A stretch of 64,000 bases of DNA from Paraburkholderia nodosa (GTDB lineage: Bacteria > Pseudomonadota > Gammaproteobacteria > Burkholderiales > Burkholderiaceae). Below, one piece after another: positions 20,572-29,670 of the stretch (its first letter is position 1; each line of letters opens with the position of its first letter). Both the position numbers and the translations under genes were made by a program. The notes beneath the pieces are model-generated. The model was not told the DNA's origin, searched no databases, and worked only from the letters and a program-made list of their open reading frames with translations. The DNA lies in the NCBI RefSeq assembly GCF_001718195.1, contig NZ_MCNV01000004.1, positions 248,001 to 312,000 on the forward strand, written 5' to 3'.

Positions 20572-20985
20572 CTATGACTGCTTCGGCGCCTGGATCATCT
20601 TCCAGCCGTTGCCGGCGGGATCGCGGAAACCCGCGTCGACGCTGCCGTAGCGGTCGACCGGCTCCTGGGTGAATTCCACGCCCAGGCCCTTCAGGCGCTC
20701 GTAACTCGCGCGGCAGTCGGCCACGGCGAGTACGAGGGGCGGCATGGCGCCCTTTGCGACCATGGCGCGCAGCGTTTGCGCGGTGGCCTCGTCGTGAACG
20801 GGCGGCCCGGGCAGGAAAAGCCCGAGCTGGAAGGACGACTGCTCCGGGTGCTGGACCGTGAGCCAGCGGTACGCGCCATTGCGCACGTCGGTATGCACAC
20901 TGAATCCGAGTTTGTCGACGTAGAACTTGAGTGCCGCGTCCTGGTCGTCGACGTATAGGCCCACCACATTGATACCCTGATTCAT
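20572..20985 (-). CDS. VOC-superfamily (glyoxalase-like) protein
   Basis: Vicinal oxygen chelate fold protein of 137 residues, a group that includes glyoxalases, dioxygenases and antibiotic-binding proteins. It starts INVVGLYVDDQDAALKFYVDKLGF, a typical first beta-alpha module, and ends FRDPAGNGWKMIQ. It lies 27 bases downstream of an AraC-type regulator on the same strand; this pairing is common and suggests the regulator and VOC protein are co-expressed. Substrate unknown. Confidence 0.9.
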   Translation of the reverse strand: MNQGINVVGLYVDDQDAALKFYVDKLGFSVHTDVRNGAYRWLTVQHPEQSSFQLGLFLPGPPVHDEATAQTLRAMVAKGAMPPLVLAVADCRASYERLKGLGVEFTQEPVDRYGSVDAGFRDPAGNGWKMIQAPKQS

Positions 20986-21012
20986 AACACCTCCCTGGTT
21001 AGTGACCGCACT

Positions 21013-21570
21013 TCAGGGCCGCACTTTAGCGTTGCCCGCACGCCGCCGCTTCTCCAAAACTGCTGTCGTGAGGTCGGGGCGCTGTGCGGCTTTCAGCACG
21101 CAGGCAGGCACGCGGTCGATCCCGGGCAGGCTGGCCCGCGCCTGAACGCGCACGGCGCTGGGGCTCGAGCCGGTCACGTCGCGGAACGTGCGGCCAAAGG
21201 TGCCCAAACTCTCCCAGCCGGTGGCGAAGGCGATATCCGTGATGTCGAGATCGGTGTCGCGCAGCAGGGTGGTGGCCTGCTCGATGCGCCGCGTGAGAAG
21301 GTAGCGATGCGGCGGGAGGCCGAAGGCGCGCTTGAAGGAACGCGCGAAATGCGCTTCGGATACGCCGCTGACCTCGGCCAGGCGCTTGACGGGCCAGGCC
21401 TCGAGAGAGGCGGCGTCCATGCGGTCCTTCGCGCGCAATAGACGGCGCAGGAGTGCCGGGTCGAGCAGGGGCTCGGCGTCGGGCGGTTCAGGATGCGCAT
21501 GGGTGAGCGTGGGCGCATCGGCGTGCAGAGCTGCGCTAGCTGGCATGCACTCGTCTGGAGTGGGCGGCAT
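21013..21570 (-). CDS. AraC-family transcriptional regulator
   Basis: Regulator of 185 residues in which the DNA-binding double helix-turn-helix occupies roughly residues 40-145 (LAEVSGVSEAHFARSFKRAF, then ITDIAFATGWESLGTFGRTF). There is no effector-binding domain before it, only a short Pro/Ala-rich leader, so it resembles short AraC proteins that act with VOC partners. The VOC gene follows directly. A second ATG nine codons in is an alternative start. Confidence 0.9.
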   Translation of the reverse strand: MPPTPDECMPASAALHADAPTLTHAHPEPPDAEPLLDPALLRRLLRAKDRMDAASLEAWPVKRLAEVSGVSEAHFARSFKRAFGLPPHRYLLTRRIEQATTLLRDTDLDITDIAFATGWESLGTFGRTFRDVTGSSPSAVRVQARASLPGIDRVPACVLKAAQRPDLTTAVLEKRRRAGNAKVRP

Positions 21571-21644
21571 GCCGGTAGTTTAGGCCCAACGGCGATCGAT
21601 GGCCGACGATTGGCTTTCGATTGGTTGGGCCTGCCAGGCGTCGC

Positions 21645-22010
21645 TCACTGCGAGTCGACGAACTGGATGATCTCGCCGTTGTCGCGCTTGAGATACAGGT
21701 CGGCGCCTTTCATGCGCACTTCGTTGCACGAATACGGCATCTTGCTGCCTTTGCTGCAGATCTTGCCGTCCTCGGCTTTCCAGTCGCCGTGATCGGCAAA
21801 GCCCTTGCTCGACTTGAAGTCGTAGTCGCCGTTGTTGCCGTACTGCACATGCCACGTGCTGCCGTCGGCGATCTTGATGTCGAACGCCTTGCCCGAGAGG
21901 CGTTGCTGGATGTCGGCCGCGCTGGGGCTCGCGGAACCGTCCGGGAATGCCGCCGAGTCCGCAAAAGCCGTAGCGGGAACGATGAGCAGGAGGGCAAGCA
22001 GCTTTTTCAT
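21645..22010 (-). CDS. Small secreted protein, unknown function
   Basis: Protein of 121 residues with a clear Sec signal peptide (KKLLALLLIVPATAFA). The mature part contains GKAFDIKIADGSTWHVQYG and two cysteines (ICSKGSKMPYSCNE) that could form a disulfide; the pattern recalls small periplasmic DUF995-like proteins, which is a tentative comparison. The ATG at 22010 is preceded by ggagacc. Not obviously linked to its neighbours. Confidence 0.75.
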   Translation of the reverse strand: MKKLLALLLIVPATAFADSAAFPDGSASPSAADIQQRLSGKAFDIKIADGSTWHVQYGNNGDYDFKSSKGFADHGDWKAEDGKICSKGSKMPYSCNEVRMKGADLYLKRDNGEIIQFVDSQ

Positions 22011-22276
22011 GGGGGGTCTCCTGAAAAGCCGGATTACTGCCTTGCTTCGACACGATGGAGCGGCGCGCTCGTCCGGCGGATAGCCCGACGCGAGGCGTGG
22101 AGGCGGGCGTTGGACGTCGCTCCCGTTGACGTTTTCACTATAGCGCCGGGCGCTTGCGCCAATGTGGTCTGGCGCACACAAGGCGTGTAACCGGGGCTGC
22201 ACGTCGATGCCCGCGCATCGTTGCGCATGCCCCCGAGGTGCGTTGGCGGGCCGTGAAACGACTGCCCGCCACGACC

Positions 22277-23044
22277 TTACTTCAACCGTCCCGCGAGGAA
22301 CTGCTGGAGCCGCTCGCTGCGCGGCGCATTGAGCACTTCCTTGGGGTCGCCTTGCTCTTCGATCTTACCCTTGTGCAGAAACACGACGTGATTCGACACG
22401 TTGCGCGCGAAGCCCATTTCGTGCGTGACGACGATCATGGTGCGGCCTTCCTCCGCGAGCTTCTGCATGACCTTGAGCACTTCGCCCACGAGTTCGGGGT
22501 CGAGCGCGGAGGTGGGCTCGTCGAACAGCATCACTTCGGGCTCCATCGCCAGCGCGCGGGCGATCGCCACGCGTTGCTGCTGGCCGCCGGAAAGGTGCGA
22601 GGGGTACTTGTGCTCGACACCCGCGGCCAGCCCCACCTTGTCGAGGTACTTGCGCGCGCGGGCCTCGGCCTCGCTGCGGGAGAGGCCAAGCACGCTGACC
22701 GGCGCCTCGATGATGTTCTCGAGCACAGTCATGTGCGCCCAGAGATTGAAGTGCTGAAAGACCATCGAAAGGCGCGTACGCATTTTTTGAAGCTGCTTCG
22801 GATCGCTCACGCGCAGCGCGCCGCCACGGTCGGCGCTCGTGCGGATCTCCTCGCCGTTGAGCGTGATGCGTCCCGAGCAGGGCGATTCGAGAAAGTTAAT
22901 GCAACGCAGGAACGTGCTCTTTCCCGAACCGCTCGATCCGATCAGGCTGATCACGTCGCCAGCCTTTGCCTTGAGCGATACGCCCTTCAAAACCTCGTTC
23001 TCGCCGAACTTCTTGTGCAGGTCGTCGACTATCAGCTTGTACAT
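22277..23044 (-). CDS. hisP: Histidine-type ABC importer ATPase
   Basis: Nucleotide-binding subunit of 255 residues. Walker A GSSGSGKST at residues 36-44, signature HLSGGQQQR, Walker [14 protein letters not shown] and H-loop VVTHEMGFA. It is the last gene of a binding protein-permease-permease-ATPase set on the minus strand, the hisJQMP order, and this unit is divergent from hutH. The histidine assignment rests on that linkage and on overall resemblance to HisP/ArtP proteins. Confidence 0.92.
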   Translation of the reverse strand: MYKLIVDDLHKKFGENEVLKGVSLKAKAGDVISLIGSSGSGKSTFLRCINFLESPCSGRITLNGEEIRTSADRGGALRVSDPKQLQKMRTRLSMVFQHFNLWAHMTVLENIIEAPVSVLGLSRSEAEARARKYLDKVGLAAGVEHKYPSHLSGGQQQRVAIARALAMEPEVMLFDEPTSALDPELVGEVLKVMQKLAEEGRTMIVVTHEMGFARNVSNHVVFLHKGKIEEQGDPKEVLNAPRSERLQQFLAGRLK

Positions 23045-23074
23045 ACTCGGTTCACTCCATCGGGACTGAAATTC

Positions 23075-23788
23075 TTAATGGCCTTGCGGCTTCAAATAGG
23101 CCAGCACACGTGTTTCGAGGCGGCGGAAACCCCAGATCAGGGCGAAGACGATGGACGCATAGAGCGCCGCCGCGATGCCGTACGCCTGGAACGTCATATA
23201 GGTGGCGGAATTCGCATCGCGCGCCACTTTCAGGATGTCGGGCACGGTCGCGGTGAACGCCAGCGTCGTCGCGTGCAGCATGAGGATCACCTCGTTGCTG
23301 TACGAAGGCAGCGCGCGTCGAAATGCCGAAGGCAGGATGATGCGCGTGTAGATCTTGGTCTTCGACATGCCGTACGCCTGGGCCGCTTCGATCTCGCCAT
23401 ACGCGGTCTCGCGAATCGCGCCCGCGAAAATCTCGGTGGCGTAAGCGCACTCGTTCAAGGCAAAGGCCAGCAGCGTGCAATTCATGGCACTGCGAAAGAA
23501 GTCGCCAAGAACCGGATTCGCCTGCACGAAGTGCAGGCTGTAGAGGCCGGTGTAGAAGAGCAGTAGCTGCACATAGAGCGGTGTGCCGCGGAACACGTAC
23601 GTATAGACCCAGACCGGCCGCGAAAGCCACCGGTTGCGCGACGCGCGTGCAATGGCGAGCGGCACGGCAAGCAGGAAGCCCGCCACGATCGAGACGACCA
23701 GCAGCCAGAGCGTGATGGCGAGGCCGCTCGTGTTGAAGCCGTCGCTGTACAGATAGTTGGGCCAGTATTGACGAAGCAGTTCGATCAC
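23075..23788 (-). CDS. hisM: Histidine-type ABC importer permease (HisM-like)
   Basis: Inner-membrane permease of about 237 residues with the EAA loop AAQAYGMSKTKIYTRIILPS and FRGTPLYVQLLLFYTGLY near the second helix. The frame is open far upstream in another gene, but the GTG at 23788, overlapping the HisQ-like stop by four bases (GTGA), gives a start at MIELLRQYWPNYL and normal length. The overlap implies translational coupling with the companion permease. Confidence 0.92.
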   Translation of the reverse strand: MIELLRQYWPNYLYSDGFNTSGLAITLWLLVVSIVAGFLLAVPLAIARASRNRWLSRPVWVYTYVFRGTPLYVQLLLFYTGLYSLHFVQANPVLGDFFRSAMNCTLLAFALNECAYATEIFAGAIRETAYGEIEAAQAYGMSKTKIYTRIILPSAFRRALPSYSNEVILMLHATTLAFTATVPDILKVARDANSATYMTFQAYGIAAALYASIVFALIWGFRRLETRVLAYLKPQGH

Positions 23789-24474
23789 AGCGCTGCCCTC
23801 CGCACACCGGTCGAATAGCGCTTTTCGAGGCGGTGCAATGCCAGGTTGGAAACCGTCGTGATGGCGAGATAAATCGCGCCGGTCACGAGCGTGAAGAAGA
23901 AGAACGCCTGGGTGGCCTTGCCCGCGTCCTGAGCGGCCTTCACCACATCGGCGAGACCGATGATCGAGACGAGCGCCGTGGCCTTCACGAGCACCTGCCA
24001 GTTGTTGCCGATACCCGGCAGCGCGAAACGCATCATCTGCGGGAACAGGATGCGCGTGAACACGCGCGTGGAACTCATGCCGTAGGCGAAACCGGCTTCG
24101 ATCTGCCCGCGCGGCACGGCGAGAAACGCGCCGCGGAAGGTCTCCGTGAAATACGCGCCGTAAATGAAGCCGAGCGTGATGACGCCAGCCACGAACGGGT
24201 CGATGTCGATCTGGTCCATGCCCATCATGTCGGTTACGTCGTTGAGCCAGATCTGGATGCTGTAGAACAGCAGCAGCATGAGCACGAGATCGGGCACCGC
24301 GCGAATCAGCGTGGTATATGCCGTGCCGATGCGCGCAAGCATGCGGTTGGGCGAGAGCTTCGCGGCAGCGCCCGCAAGCCCGAGCAGAAACGCGGCGCCG
24401 AGCGAGAGCACCGCGAGCTTGATGGTTTCCCACGTGCCCGCAAGGAGCAGCGGGCCGAAGCCTTGAAAGACCAT
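23785..24474 (-). CDS. hisQ: Histidine-type ABC importer permease (HisQ-like)
   Basis: Second permease, about 229 residues, starting MVFQGFGPLLLAGTWETI. EAA loop EAGFAYGMSSTRVFTRILFP and the typical GIGNNWQVLVKATALVS follow. The ATG at 24474 lies 66 bases after the binding-protein stop. Together with HisM-like it forms the heteromeric membrane channel of the importer. Confidence 0.92.
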   Translation of the reverse strand: MVFQGFGPLLLAGTWETIKLAVLSLGAAFLLGLAGAAAKLSPNRMLARIGTAYTTLIRAVPDLVLMLLLFYSIQIWLNDVTDMMGMDQIDIDPFVAGVITLGFIYGAYFTETFRGAFLAVPRGQIEAGFAYGMSSTRVFTRILFPQMMRFALPGIGNNWQVLVKATALVSIIGLADVVKAAQDAGKATQAFFFFTLVTGAIYLAITTVSNLALHRLEKRYSTGVRRAAL

Positions 24475-24539
24475 GGAAGGATGTCCTTGTTCAGGGCAGC
24501 AGCGCTCCCCCTGGTTGTTGCAGATGAAGACGGCGGCGC

Positions 24540-25298
24540 TTAACCGCCGTACACGTCGAAGTCGAAATACTTCGACTCGATCTTCTTGTACGTGCCGTCC
24601 TTGATCATGTCGGCGATCGTCTTGTCGATCTTCGCCTTGAGGTCGGCATCTTCCTTGCGCAGGCCAATCGCGGCGGCGCCTGTGGGGATTTCCGTGCCCG
24701 CGAACGCAAAGCCCGCGCCGCGCGGCGTCTTCAGGAAGCCGAGATTGGCCTGCACTTCGTCTTGCAGCGCGGCGTCGAGGCGCCCCGACTGCAGATCCAG
24801 ATAGACCTGGTCCTGGTTCTGGTAGGGAATCACGTTGACGCCCTTGGGCGCCCAGTTCTGCTTCGCGTAGGTCTCCTGAATCGAGCCCTGCTCGACACCC
24901 ACCGTCTTGCCTTGCAGCGAAGCGATGGTCGGCTGCAGCGGCGAGCCCTGCTTCGCGACGAGGCGCGTCGGCGTGTTGAAGAGCTTGGCCGAGAAGGCGA
25001 TCTGCTGCTCGCGCTGGGGGGTGATCGTGAGCGCGGAGAGCGCGCCGTCGAACTTCCTGGCCTTGAGGCCTGGGATCATGCCGTCGAAATCCTCCTCGAC
25101 CCACACGCACCTGGCGTTCAGGCGCCGGCAGATTTCGTTGCCGAGGTCGATGTCGAAACCGACCAGCTTGCCATCGGTCGCCTTCGACTCGAACGGCGCG
25201 TAGCTCGCGTCGGTGCCGAAGCGGATCGTGGACCAGTCTTTCGCATACGCGCCACCGGCGGCAAGGGCGAGGGCGACACAGAAGGCAAGTTTCTTCAT
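24540..25298 (-). CDS. hisJ: Histidine/polar amino acid-binding protein
   Basis: Periplasmic family 3 binding protein of 252 residues. Signal peptide MKKLAFCVALALAAGGAYA, then IRFGTDASYAPFESKATDG, GFDIDLGNEICRRLNARC and ITPQREQQIAFSAKLF, all close to the HisJ/ArgT group. A ggag site lies seven bases before the ATG. First gene of the importer operon; its promoter region shares the short TTGT-N4-ACAA dyads with the divergent hutH, which supports histidine as the ligand. Confidence 0.92.
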   Translation of the reverse strand: MKKLAFCVALALAAGGAYAKDWSTIRFGTDASYAPFESKATDGKLVGFDIDLGNEICRRLNARCVWVEEDFDGMIPGLKARKFDGALSALTITPQREQQIAFSAKLFNTPTRLVAKQGSPLQPTIASLQGKTVGVEQGSIQETYAKQNWAPKGVNVIPYQNQDQVYLDLQSGRLDAALQDEVQANLGFLKTPRGAGFAFAGTEIPTGAAAIGLRKEDADLKAKIDKTIADMIKDGTYKKIESKYFDFDVYGG

Positions 25299-25361
25299 GA
25301 AGTCTCCGATAGGAATGGTTGGCGTGTGCCCGGTCATGGACTGGAGGTCCGGCCCGGCAAG

Positions 25362-25373
25362 TTGTCTATACAA
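25362..25373. promoter_or_regulatory. Candidate HutC-type operator, site 1
   Basis: TTGTCTATACAA, a near-perfect dyad (TTGT and ACAA arms), 64 bases upstream of the importer binding-protein ATG. It is one of three related dyads in the 266-base divergent region between the importer and hutH. HutC-type GntR repressors are known to bind short dyads of this TTGT/ACAA form; assignment by resemblance and context. Confidence 0.55.
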
Positions 25374-25500
25374 TTATCGATGTGGCGAAGAGACCGGCAA
25401 TCGGTGTTATCACCTGGGGATTTCACTGTGCTGCAATCGAAAGACGGCGTAATTCAGGCGTCAGAAAGCCGGAATTCGGGTATACGTGGAGCGGATTGAA

Positions 25501-25514
25501 CTTGTATAGACAAG
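25501..25514. promoter_or_regulatory. Candidate HutC-type operator, site 2
   Basis: CTTGTATAGACAAG, with perfect 5-base arms CTTGT and ACAAG, 51 bases upstream of the hutH ATG. It overlaps a weak -35-like TTGTAT (25502-25507) that is spaced 17 bases from TAATCT (25525-25530), so binding here would block hutH transcription. Confidence 0.6.
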
Positions 25515-25539
25515 CTCGTTTCGGTAATCTGATTCCACC

Positions 25540-25551
25540 TTGTCCAGACAA
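25540..25551. promoter_or_regulatory. Candidate HutC-type operator, site 3
   Basis: TTGTCCAGACAA, perfect 5-base arms TTGTC and GACAA around CA, ending 13 bases before the hutH ATG. It lies where a ribosome site would be expected; no Shine-Dalgarno sequence is visible there. Centre-to-centre distance from site 2 is about 38 bases, close to a whole number of helical turns given the usual tolerance. Confidence 0.6.
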
Positions 25552-25564
25552 CTTTGACACCGCA

Positions 25565-27103
25565 ATGAACCTCAAACTCACTCCCGGCAATCTGACCCTG
25601 TCCCAACTGCGCCAGATCGCGCGTGCCGATGAAAACGGCGGCGTGAAGCTCGAACTCGATCCGGCCAGCTTCGCGGCCATCGACGCAGGCGCGCGTGCCG
25701 TTGCCGAGATCACGGCGAAGGGCGAGCCCGCCTACGGCATCAATACGGGCTTCGGGCGTCTGGCGAGTACGCATATTCCGCGTGAGCAGCTCGAACTCCT
25801 GCAGCGCAACCTGGTGCTCTCGCACGCCGTGGGCGTGGGCGAGCCGATGTCGCGTCCGGTCGTGCGCCTCTTGATGGCGCTGAAGCTGTCGAGCCTGGGC
25901 CGCGGCCATTCGGGCATTCGCCGCGAAGTGATGGACACGCTCATCACGCTGTTCAATGCCGACGTGCTGCCCGTGATCCCGGTGAAGGGTTCCGTGGGCG
26001 CTTCAGGCGACCTCGCGCCGCTCGCACATATGTCCTGCGTGCTGCTGGGTGTCGGCGACGTGTTCGCGAAGGGCGAGCGCATGAGCGCGGTCGAGGGCCT
26101 GCGTCTCGTCGGCCTCAAGCCGCTCGCGCTGCAGGCCAAGGAAGGTCTCGCGCTGCTCAACGGCACGCAGGCTTCGGCCGCGCTCGCGATCTACAACATG
26201 TTCGCGATCGAGGACCTGTACCGCACGGCGCTCGTCTCGGGCGCGCTCTGCGTGGACGCGGCGGCAGGTTCGGTGAAGCCGTTCGACGCGCGCATTCACG
26301 AACTGCGCGGCCATCGCGGCCAGATCGAGGCGGCCGCGGCTTATCGCACGCTGCTCGAAGGCTCGGCGATCAACCTCTCGCACCGCGACTGCGGCAAGGT
26401 CCAGGACCCGTACTCGCTGCGCTGCCAGCCGCAGGTGATGGGCGCATGTCTCGACCAGATGCGTCACGCGGCGCAAGTGCTGCTCATCGAAGCGAACGCG
26501 GTGTCGGACAATCCGCTGATCTTCCCGGAAACGAACGAAGTGCTCTCGGGCGGCAACTTCCACGCGGAACCGGTGGCCTTCGCCGCCGACAATCTCGCGC
26601 TGGCCGCCGCCGAAATCGGCGCGCTGGCCGAGCGCCGCATCGCGCTGCTCATCGACGCCACGCTCTCGGGCCTGCCGCCTTTCCTCGTGAAGGACGGCGG
26701 GGTGAATTCGGGCTTCATGATCGCGCACGTCACGGCGGCCGCACTGGCGTCGGAAAACAAGACGCTCGCGCATCCCGCTTCGGTCGATTCGCTGCCGACC
26801 TCGGCAAACCAGGAAGACCACGTGTCGATGGCGACGTTCGCCGCGCGCAAGCTCGCCGACATCGCCGACAACACGGCCAACATCCTCGCGATCGAACTGC
26901 TCGCCGCGGCCCAGGGCGTGGACCTGCGCGCGCCGCATCACACGAGCCCGGCGCTCGCGCACGTGATGCAGTCGGTGCGCGCCGAGGTGCCGCATTACGA
27001 CCTCGACCGCTATTTCGCGCCGGATATCGAAGCGATGACGAAGCTCGTGCAGAACGGTGCGATCGCCAGGCACAGCCCGCTGGCATTCGAGTCCGAGCAA
27101 TAA
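25565..27103 (+). CDS. hutH: Histidine ammonia-lyase
   Basis: First enzyme of histidine degradation, deaminating histidine to urocanate. The MIO cofactor precursor Ala-Ser-Gly is present in [15 protein letters not shown], and [31 protein letters not shown] and [12 protein letters not shown] segments mark the family. 512 residues, normal. The frame extends upstream to 25319 through the operator region; the ATG at 25565 is the homologous start although it lacks a good ribosome site. hutU follows 57 bases later. Confidence 0.96.
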   Translation: MNLKLTPGNLTLSQLRQIARADENGGVKLELDPASFAAIDAGARAVAEITAKGEPAYGINTGFGRLASTHIPREQLELLQRNLVLSHAVGVGEPMSRPVVRLLMALKLSSLGRGHSGIRREVMDTLITLFNADVLPVIPVKGSVGASGDLAPLAHMSCVLLGVGDVFAKGERMSAVEGLRLVGLKPLALQAKEGLALLNGTQASAALAIYNMFAIEDLYRTALVSGALCVDAAAGSVKPFDARIHELRGHRGQIEAAAAYRTLLEGSAINLSHRDCGKVQDPYSLRCQPQVMGACLDQMRHAAQVLLIEANAVSDNPLIFPETNEVLSGGNFHAEPVAFAADNLALAAAEIGALAERRIALLIDATLSGLPPFLVKDGGVNSGFMIAHVTAAALASENKTLAHPASVDSLPTSANQEDHVSMATFAARKLADIADNTANILAIELLAAAQGVDLRAPHHTSPALAHVMQSVRAEVPHYDLDRYFAPDIEAMTKLVQNGAIARHSPLAFESEQ

Positions 27104-27160
27104 GCGCTAGAAGCCAAATAAAAAGCAGTCATCCTGAATAACATCCGAGACGAAGACGTT

Positions 27161-28849
27161 ATGAACCAACCGAACTTCACCGACCCGCGCCTCGACCCGA
27201 CCCGCACGATCCGCGCGCCGCGCGGCAGCGAGAAGGTCTGCAAGACCTGGCTGGCGGAAGCCGCCTACCGGATGCTCCAGAATAATCTGGACCCCGAAGT
27301 CGCCGAGCATCCGCATGCGCTCGTGGTGTACGGCGGCATCGGCCGCGCTGCGCGCAACTGGGAGTGTTTCGACCAGATCCTCGCGTCGCTCAAGGACCTG
27401 AACGAGGACGAGACGCTGCTGATCCAGTCAGGCAAGCCCGTGGGCGTGTTCCGCACCCATGCCGACGCCCCGCGCGTGCTGCTCGCGAACTCGAACCTCG
27501 TGCCGCACTGGGCCACGTGGGAGCATTTCCATGAACTGGACCGCAAGGGCCTGATGATGTACGGCCAGATGACCGCGGGCAGCTGGATCTATATCGGCTC
27601 GCAGGGCATCGTGCAGGGCACCTACGAGACGTTCTATTCGGTCGCGAACCAGCACTTCAACGGCGACCCGAAGGGCCGCTGGATTCTCACGGGCGGCCTC
27701 GGCGGCATGGGCGGCGCGCAGCCGCTCGCGGCGACGATGGCGGGCTTCTCGATGATCGCGGTGGAATGCGACGAGACGCGCATCGACTTCCGCCTGAAGA
27801 CGCGCTACGTGGACCGCAAGGCCAAGACCATCGACGAGGCGCTGGCCATCATCGAGGAAGCGAAGCGCACGGGCAAGCCGGTTTCGGTGGGCCTGCTCGG
27901 CAATGCCGCCGATGTCTTCGCCGAGTTCGTGAAGCGCGGCATCACGCCCGACTGCGTGACCGACCAGACGAGCGCGCACGACCCGATCAACGGTTACCTG
28001 CCGCAGGGCTGGACCGTGGAGCAGTGGCGTGAAGCGCAGAAGGTCGCGCCGGAAAGCATCGTGAAGGTCGCGAAGGAATCGATGGCCCACCAGGTGCGCG
28101 CGATGCTTACGCTGCAGGAGCGCGGCGCGGCCACGCTCGACTACGGCAACAACATCCGCCAGATGGCACTCGAAATGGGCGTGGACAACGCGTTCGATTT
28201 CCCGGGCTTCGTGCCGGCATATATCCGTCCGCTGTTCTGCGAGGGCAAGGGCCCCTTCCGCTGGGTGGCGCTTTCGGGCGATCCTGAGGACATCTACAAG
28301 ACGGACGCCAAGGTCAAGGAGCTGATCCCCGACGATCCGCACCTGCACAACTGGCTCGACATGGCGCGCGAGCGCATCGCGTTCCAGGGCCTGCCGGCGC
28401 GTATCTGCTGGGTGGGCGTGAAGGATCGCTATCGTCTCGGCCAGGCGTTCAACGAAATGGTCAAGAACGGCGAGCTGAAGGCGCCGGTCGTCATCGGCCG
28501 CGACCACCTCGACACCGGCTCGGTGGCGAGCCCGAACCGCGAAACGGAATCGATGAAGGACGGCTCGGACGCGGTGAGCGACTGGCCGCTGCTCAATGCG
28601 CTGCTGAACACGGCGGGCGGTGCGTCGTGGGTCTCGCTGCACCACGGCGGCGGCGTCGGCATGGGCTTTTCGCAGCACTCGGGGGTGGTGATCGTGGCGG
28701 ACGGCACGCAGGCGGCGCACGAGCGTCTGGGCCGCGTGCTGCTCAACGATCCGGCCACGGGCGTGATGCGTCACGCAGATGCCGGCTACGAACTCGCGCA
28801 GCAGACCGCGCGCGAGGCGGGTCTCAAGCTGCCGATGCTCGGCCGCTGA
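27161..28849 (+). CDS. hutU: Urocanate hydratase
   Basis: Second enzyme of the pathway, converting urocanate to imidazolonepropionate with tightly bound NAD. 562 residues, normal length. Landmarks: [52 protein letters not shown] and [15 protein letters not shown]. It follows hutH on the same strand and ends just before a strong hairpin. The next enzyme, imidazolonepropionase, is not encoded after it, unlike many hut operons. Confidence 0.97.
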   Translation: MNQPNFTDPRLDPTRTIRAPRGSEKVCKTWLAEAAYRMLQNNLDPEVAEHPHALVVYGGIGRAARNWECFDQILASLKDLNEDETLLIQSGKPVGVFRTHADAPRVLLANSNLVPHWATWEHFHELDRKGLMMYGQMTAGSWIYIGSQGIVQGTYETFYSVANQHFNGDPKGRWILTGGLGGMGGAQPLAATMAGFSMIAVECDETRIDFRLKTRYVDRKAKTIDEALAIIEEAKRTGKPVSVGLLGNAADVFAEFVKRGITPDCVTDQTSAHDPINGYLPQGWTVEQWREAQKVAPESIVKVAKESMAHQVRAMLTLQERGAATLDYGNNIRQMALEMGVDNAFDFPGFVPAYIRPLFCEGKGPFRWVALSGDPEDIYKTDAKVKELIPDDPHLHNWLDMARERIAFQGLPARICWVGVKDRYRLGQAFNEMVKNGELKAPVVIGRDHLDTGSVASPNRETESMKDGSDAVSDWPLLNALLNTAGGASWVSLHHGGGVGMGFSQHSGVVIVADGTQAAHERLGRVLLNDPATGVMRHADAGYELAQQTAREAGLKLPMLGR

Positions 28850-28853
28850 GCAA

Positions 28854-28887
28854 TGTGACGCCGCCGTTCAAACGCGGCGGCGTCACA
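28854..28887. terminator. Bidirectional terminator hairpin between hutU and XRE-cupin gene
   Basis: Perfect 13-base arms (TGTGACGCCGCCG and its exact complement) around an 8-base loop, lying between the stops of two convergent genes. It lacks a long T-run on either side but is the strongest simple hairpin I see in the window. Confidence 0.8.
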
Positions 28888-28902
28888 CTTGCGAGTGCTC
28901 GC

Positions 28903-29568
28903 TCAGAGCGTTTCGGGCAGCCGGTGTGAGTCGTTGTCGACGCAACAGACTAGCACTTCGGCATCCCCGGCACCCGTGCTGAGATACACGTGCCCCACGG
29001 CGCTGTCGAAGTAGAGGCTGTCGCCGGGCGACAGCCTGAAGACGGTGCCGTTTTCAAAATGCAGTTCCAGCTCACCGCGCAGCAGGAACAGAAACTCCTC
29101 GCCGCTGTGACGGATGTAATCGGGAAACGCGTCCATCGTGCGGGCGTGGATGCGTCCGCGCATCGGCACCATGCGCTTGCCGGTGAGGTCGTTGGCGATC
29201 ATGCCGTACTCGTAGTTCGGCGTGTCGTAGATCATCTGCTTGCCCGCGCGCGTGAGCGACGGCTTCATCGGGCCGGCCGCCTTGCGCTTCCTGCGCCCGA
29301 AAATCGTGTCGAAGTCCACGTTCAGCGCGTGCGCGAGCGCCGCGAACTTGTCATAGGTGAGCGCAATGTCGCCGCGCTCGGCCTTCGAAATCGTCGAGAC
29401 GGCGATACCCGACAACTCCGATAGCTGCATCAACGTCAAGTCGCGCGCCTTGCGCGCCTCGCGCAGACGCGTGCCGACGGCCGCGTGGTCGATTTCTGTT
29501 GCCGCCTGTCCGGTTGCTTTCCCGGTTGCGTGCTCAGTTGCGTGATTTCGTGCTGCGCTCTTTGCCAT
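28903..29568 (-). CDS. XRE-family regulator with C-terminal cupin
   Basis: Regulator of 221 residues: a Thr/Ala-rich leader, an XRE helix-turn-helix (LREARKARDLTLMQLSELSG, VSTISKAERGD) at about residues 30-90, then a cupin domain (HSGEEFLFLLRGELELHFEN, LSPGDSLYFDSAVGHVY) that probably binds a small ligand. Such proteins commonly control amino acid or polyamine catabolic genes. It is divergent from the MFS-amidase remnant, ridA and the DadA-like gene, with a strong inverted repeat between them, so it probably controls that unit and itself. Confidence 0.92.
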   Translation of the reverse strand: MAKSAARNHATEHATGKATGQAATEIDHAAVGTRLREARKARDLTLMQLSELSGIAVSTISKAERGDIALTYDKFAALAHALNVDFDTIFGRRKRKAAGPMKPSLTRAGKQMIYDTPNYEYGMIANDLTGKRMVPMRGRIHARTMDAFPDYIRHSGEEFLFLLRGELELHFENGTVFRLSPGDSLYFDSAVGHVYLSTGAGDAEVLVCCVDNDSHRLPETL

Positions 29569-29598
29569 GGAAGGGACGGTTCCCGGTTACGGGTTTTG

Positions 29599-29629
29599 TC
29601 GTATACGAGAAATAATTTTTTCTCGTATA
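29599..29629. promoter_or_regulatory. Candidate operator of XRE-cupin regulator
   Basis: TATACGAGAAA and TTTCTCGTATA form perfect 11-base arms separated by six A/T bases (TAATTT), and the left arm is part of a second 10-base palindrome TCGTATACGA (29599-29608). The site sits 31 bases before the regulator ATG and 42 bases before the divergent GTG, is strikingly A/T-rich for this genome and likely overlaps both promoters. Confidence 0.7.
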
Positions 29630-29670
29630 TGATAACTCGCAACTCGACTCCCCTTTGAAGGAGCAGCGTC

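Noticed and set aside
22154..23566. Long plus-strand frame opposite the histidine importer genes
   Set aside because: Covers two real genes and their gap on the opposite strand; composition is typical of GC-rich shadow frames.
27428..28774. Long minus-strand frame inside hutU
   Set aside because: Antisense shadow; hutU is unambiguous and fills the same region.
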